Assembly (NCBI RefSeq): GCF_001279525.1
Contig: NZ_LGDY01000114.1
Span: forward strand, 62,001-126,000
Length of the DNA stretch: 64,000 bases
Reading direction: 5' to 3'
Origin: Nocardia sp. NRRL S-836
Lineage (GTDB): Bacteria > Actinomycetota > Actinomycetes > Mycobacteriales > Pseudonocardiaceae
The position numbers and the translations under genes are program-made. Positions 62,136 to 64,000 of this stretch are shown piece after piece (positions within the stretch are counted from its first letter, which is position 1; every line of letters begins with the position of its first letter). The notes below the pieces were generated by a model, which saw only the letters and a program-made list of their open reading frames with translations, searched no databases and was not told where the DNA came from.

Positions 62136-63952
62136 TGGGCCGCGCCGCCGTCGCCGGGCTGCGGCTCACCTGGCGGGCCGCCCGCGCGGGCACCGTGCTG
62201 CTGCTGGTCATCGCCGCGCTGGGCGGCGCGGCCGTTCCGGTGGCGGCGTGGCTGGGCAAGCTGCTGATCGACGAGATCGCCCGCGGCCGGGCCGCCGACG
62301 AACGCCTCGCGGTGGGCCTCGCGCTCGGTGCGGCGCTCGTCGGCAGCGGCGCGGCCGTGCTCACCTACGTGGGCACGTACGTGGGCGTGCGCGTGCAACG
62401 GTCGGTGAACCTGCACGTCGAGGACGAGCTGAACCGCTCGGTGAACGACCTGGTCGGCCTGCGCAACTTCGAGAACCCGGTGTTCCACGACCGGCTGCGG
62501 CTGGCCGCCCAGGGCGCGCAGAGCGCCCCGTCCGTGCTCACCGAGCTCAGCATCGAACTGGTGCGCAAGGTGCTGACGATCGCGGGTTTCGTCGGCGCGC
62601 TGCTCGCAGTCTGGCCGCTCATGGGCGTCCTGCTGGTGGTCGCCGCGGTGCCCGCGTTCCTCGCGCAGCTGGCGATGTCGAAACGGCACGCGGCGACGGT
62701 CGAGACGATGATGAACACCGTCCGCAGGCAGTTCTACTACCGCTCGCTGATCACGGAGAGCCAGGCGGCCAAGGAGATCCGGCTGTTCGGGCTGGGCGAC
62801 CTGTTCCGCGCGCGGTCACGGGAGGCGCTCGCGTCCTCCTCCGGCGCCGAGCTCGCCGTGCGGCGCCGGAACCTCGTCGTGGAGTCGGGGTTCAGCGTCC
62901 TCAACGCGGCGGTCGCGGCGATCGGCACCGCCGTCGTCGTCGCGAGCGCGGTGCGCGGCACGGTGTCGATCGGTGACGTGTCGCTGTTCATCGCGGCCGT
63001 GGCGTCGCTGCAGGGCGCGTTCACGTCGTTGATCATGCAGTTCGGTCAGGTGACCGAGTCGCTCAAGCTGTTCCGGCACTTCGTCGACCTCATCGGCGGC
63101 GAGCCGGACCTGGTCGACGGCACCGTCGAGGCCCCACCGCTGCGCCAGGGCATCGAGCTGCGCGACGTGTGGTTCCGCTACGACGAGAGCTCACCGTGGG
63201 TGCTGCGGGGCGTCACGTGCACGATCCCCGCGGGCACGGCGGTCGGGCTGGTCGGCGTGAACGGCGCGGGCAAGAGCACCCTCGTGAAGCTGCTGTGCCG
63301 CATGTACGACCCGGTGCGGGGCTCGATCCACTGGGACGGCACGGACCTGCGCGAGCTGAGCGCGGCGACGGTGCGCCGCCGCACCGCCGCGGTGTTCCAG
63401 GACTTCATGAACTACGACCTCACGGCCGCCGAGAACATCGGCGTCGGCGACCTGCCCGGCCTGGCCGACCAGGCCAGGATCGAGCGGGCCGCCGGGGTCG
63501 CGGAGATCGACGAGAAGATCCGCTCGCTGCCGCAGGGCTACCAGACGCTGCTCAGCCAGTCCTTCGTCGACTTCGCCGCGTTCGCGGCCGGTGCGGGCTC
63601 CTCGGGCGTGAACTTCTCGGGCGGCCAGTGGCAGCGGCTGGCGATCGCCCGGTCGCTGATGCGTGCCGACGCCGACTTCATGATCATGGACGAGCCGAGC
63701 TCCGGCCTGGACGCCGACGCCGAGCACCAGCTCGGCACGACGCTGCGGACGTTGCGCGCGGGCCGGACGAGCTTGCTGATCTCGCACCGCCTCAACGCCC
63801 TGCGCGACGCGGACCGGATCGTCGTGCTGGCCGGCGGCGTGGTCGCGGAGCACGGCTCGCACGACGAGCTGATGGTCGCCGACGGCGAGTACGCACGCCT
63901 GTTCCGACTGCAGGCGAGCAGCTACCAGGACGAGCGGGTGGCGCTGCCGTGA
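62135..63952 (+). CDS. ABC transporter with fused permease and ATPase (peptide exporter-type)
   Basis: A 605-residue half-transporter. Six transmembrane spans occupy residues 1-320, and the ATPase follows with Walker A GVNGAGKST (about residue 372-380), the signature FSGGQWQRLAIARS (about 492-505) and Walker B FMIMDEPSSGLDAD (about 512-525). It has no N-terminal C39 peptidase, so the leader of the peptide must be removed by another protease. It probably functions as a homodimer and exports the Cys-rich peptide; this is inferred from the operon only. Confidence 0.9.
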   Translation: MGRAAVAGLRLTWRAARAGTVLLLVIAALGGAAVPVAAWLGKLLIDEIARGRAADERLAVGLALGAALVGSGAAVLTYVGTYVGVRVQRSVNLHVEDELNRSVNDLVGLRNFENPVFHDRLRLAAQGAQSAPSVLTELSIELVRKVLTIAGFVGALLAVWPLMGVLLVVAAVPAFLAQLAMSKRHAATVETMMNTVRRQFYYRSLITESQAAKEIRLFGLGDLFRARSREALASSSGAELAVRRRNLVVESGFSVLNAAVAAIGTAVVVASAVRGTVSIGDVSLFIAAVASLQGAFTSLIMQFGQVTESLKLFRHFVDLIGGEPDLVDGTVEAPPLRQGIELRDVWFRYDESSPWVLRGVTCTIPAGTAVGLVGVNGAGKSTLVKLLCRMYDPVRGSIHWDGTDLRELSAATVRRRTAAVFQDFMNYDLTAAENIGVGDLPGLADQARIERAAGVAEIDEKIRSLPQGYQTLLSQSFVDFAAFAAGAGSSGVNFSGGQWQRLAIARSLMRADADFMIMDEPSSGLDADAEHQLGTTLRTLRAGRTSLLISHRLNALRDADRIVVLAGGVVAEHGSHDELMVADGEYARLFRLQASSYQDERVALP

Positions 63953-64000
63953 GGTCGCTGCTGGTGCTGCCGGTCGTGGCCGGCGCGGCCCTGTGGTGGC
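63949..64000 (+). CDS. Start of a membrane protein, possible signal peptidase (truncated by window edge)
   Basis: Only 17 residues can be read, starting with a GTG that overlaps the ABC stop by four bases (GTGA): a hydrophobic span (VRSLLVLPVVAGAALWW). This is consistent with an S26 signal-peptidase-like or other membrane protein, which would provide leader cleavage, but nothing in the visible part proves it. Confidence 0.4.
   Translation, partial: MRSLLVLPVVAGAALWW

Overview
This window is a high-GC actinobacterial chromosome segment. Frequent GTG starts, 4-base ATGA/GTGA gene overlaps, mycothiol-era enzyme families, a wax ester/diacylglycerol acyltransferase, a SARP/AfsR regulator, several ECF sigma factors and GntR/MmyB-type regulators all point to the order Pseudonocardiales (a Lentzea/Saccharothrix/Actinosynnema-like genome is my best guess; this is inference from gene style and not from a marker gene). 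I see no rRNA, tRNA, CRISPR array, prophage or insertion sequence. About 65 protein genes are supported.

Layout. 1-9 kb: a truncated helix-turn-helix regulator, a divergent SDR/MmyB-regulator pair, two alpha/beta hydrolases flanking a WS/DGAT, an ECF sigma factor with its membrane partner, and a YCII/ECF pair. 9-18 kb: patatin phospholipase, a phosphodiesterase-type phosphatase, tex, an orphan substrate-binding lipoprotein, and a hemerythrin/epimerase/FAD-oxidoreductase operon. 18-26 kb: a GntR-controlled ABC operon, SRPBCC and luciferase-like genes, two divergent small secreted hydrolase-like proteins and a 942-residue SARP/NB-ARC/TPR regulator. 26-40 kb: mug, an ArfB/ArfC-like membrane pair, a 5'-nucleotidase-type enzyme, a two-component system, GDSL hydrolase, phosphotransferase, aspS, and two tandem S8 proteases.

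39.7-49.4 kb holds a compact leftward operon: TetR regulator, TIGR03084 protein, a split AtuA (two genes), acyl-CoA dehydrogenase, biotin-dependent carboxylase beta and alpha subunits, a second acyl-CoA dehydrogenase, and an alpha/beta hydrolase. Together these look like a branched-chain or isoprenoid acyl-CoA degradation pathway (oxidise, then carboxylate). 49.6-55.9 kb carries small unknown genes, an intein-interrupted Rv2578c-type radical SAM gene sharing a perfect LexA/SOS box with a divergent pnuC-nadR operon, a YibE/F membrane protein and DUF1304. 56-60.4 kb holds the conserved actinobacterial block of MBL hydrolase, hisS and cyclophilin.

60.7-64 kb is the most novel part: a 77-residue peptide with ten cysteines and no Sec signal, followed by a MauE-type redox membrane protein, a membrane-anchored thioredoxin-like protein, a peptide-type ABC exporter, and the start of another membrane protein running off the end. 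It looks like an oxidative-folding and export cassette for a disulfide-rich secreted peptide, analogous to the MauD/MauE pathway that matures the cysteine-rich light chain of methylamine dehydrogenase.
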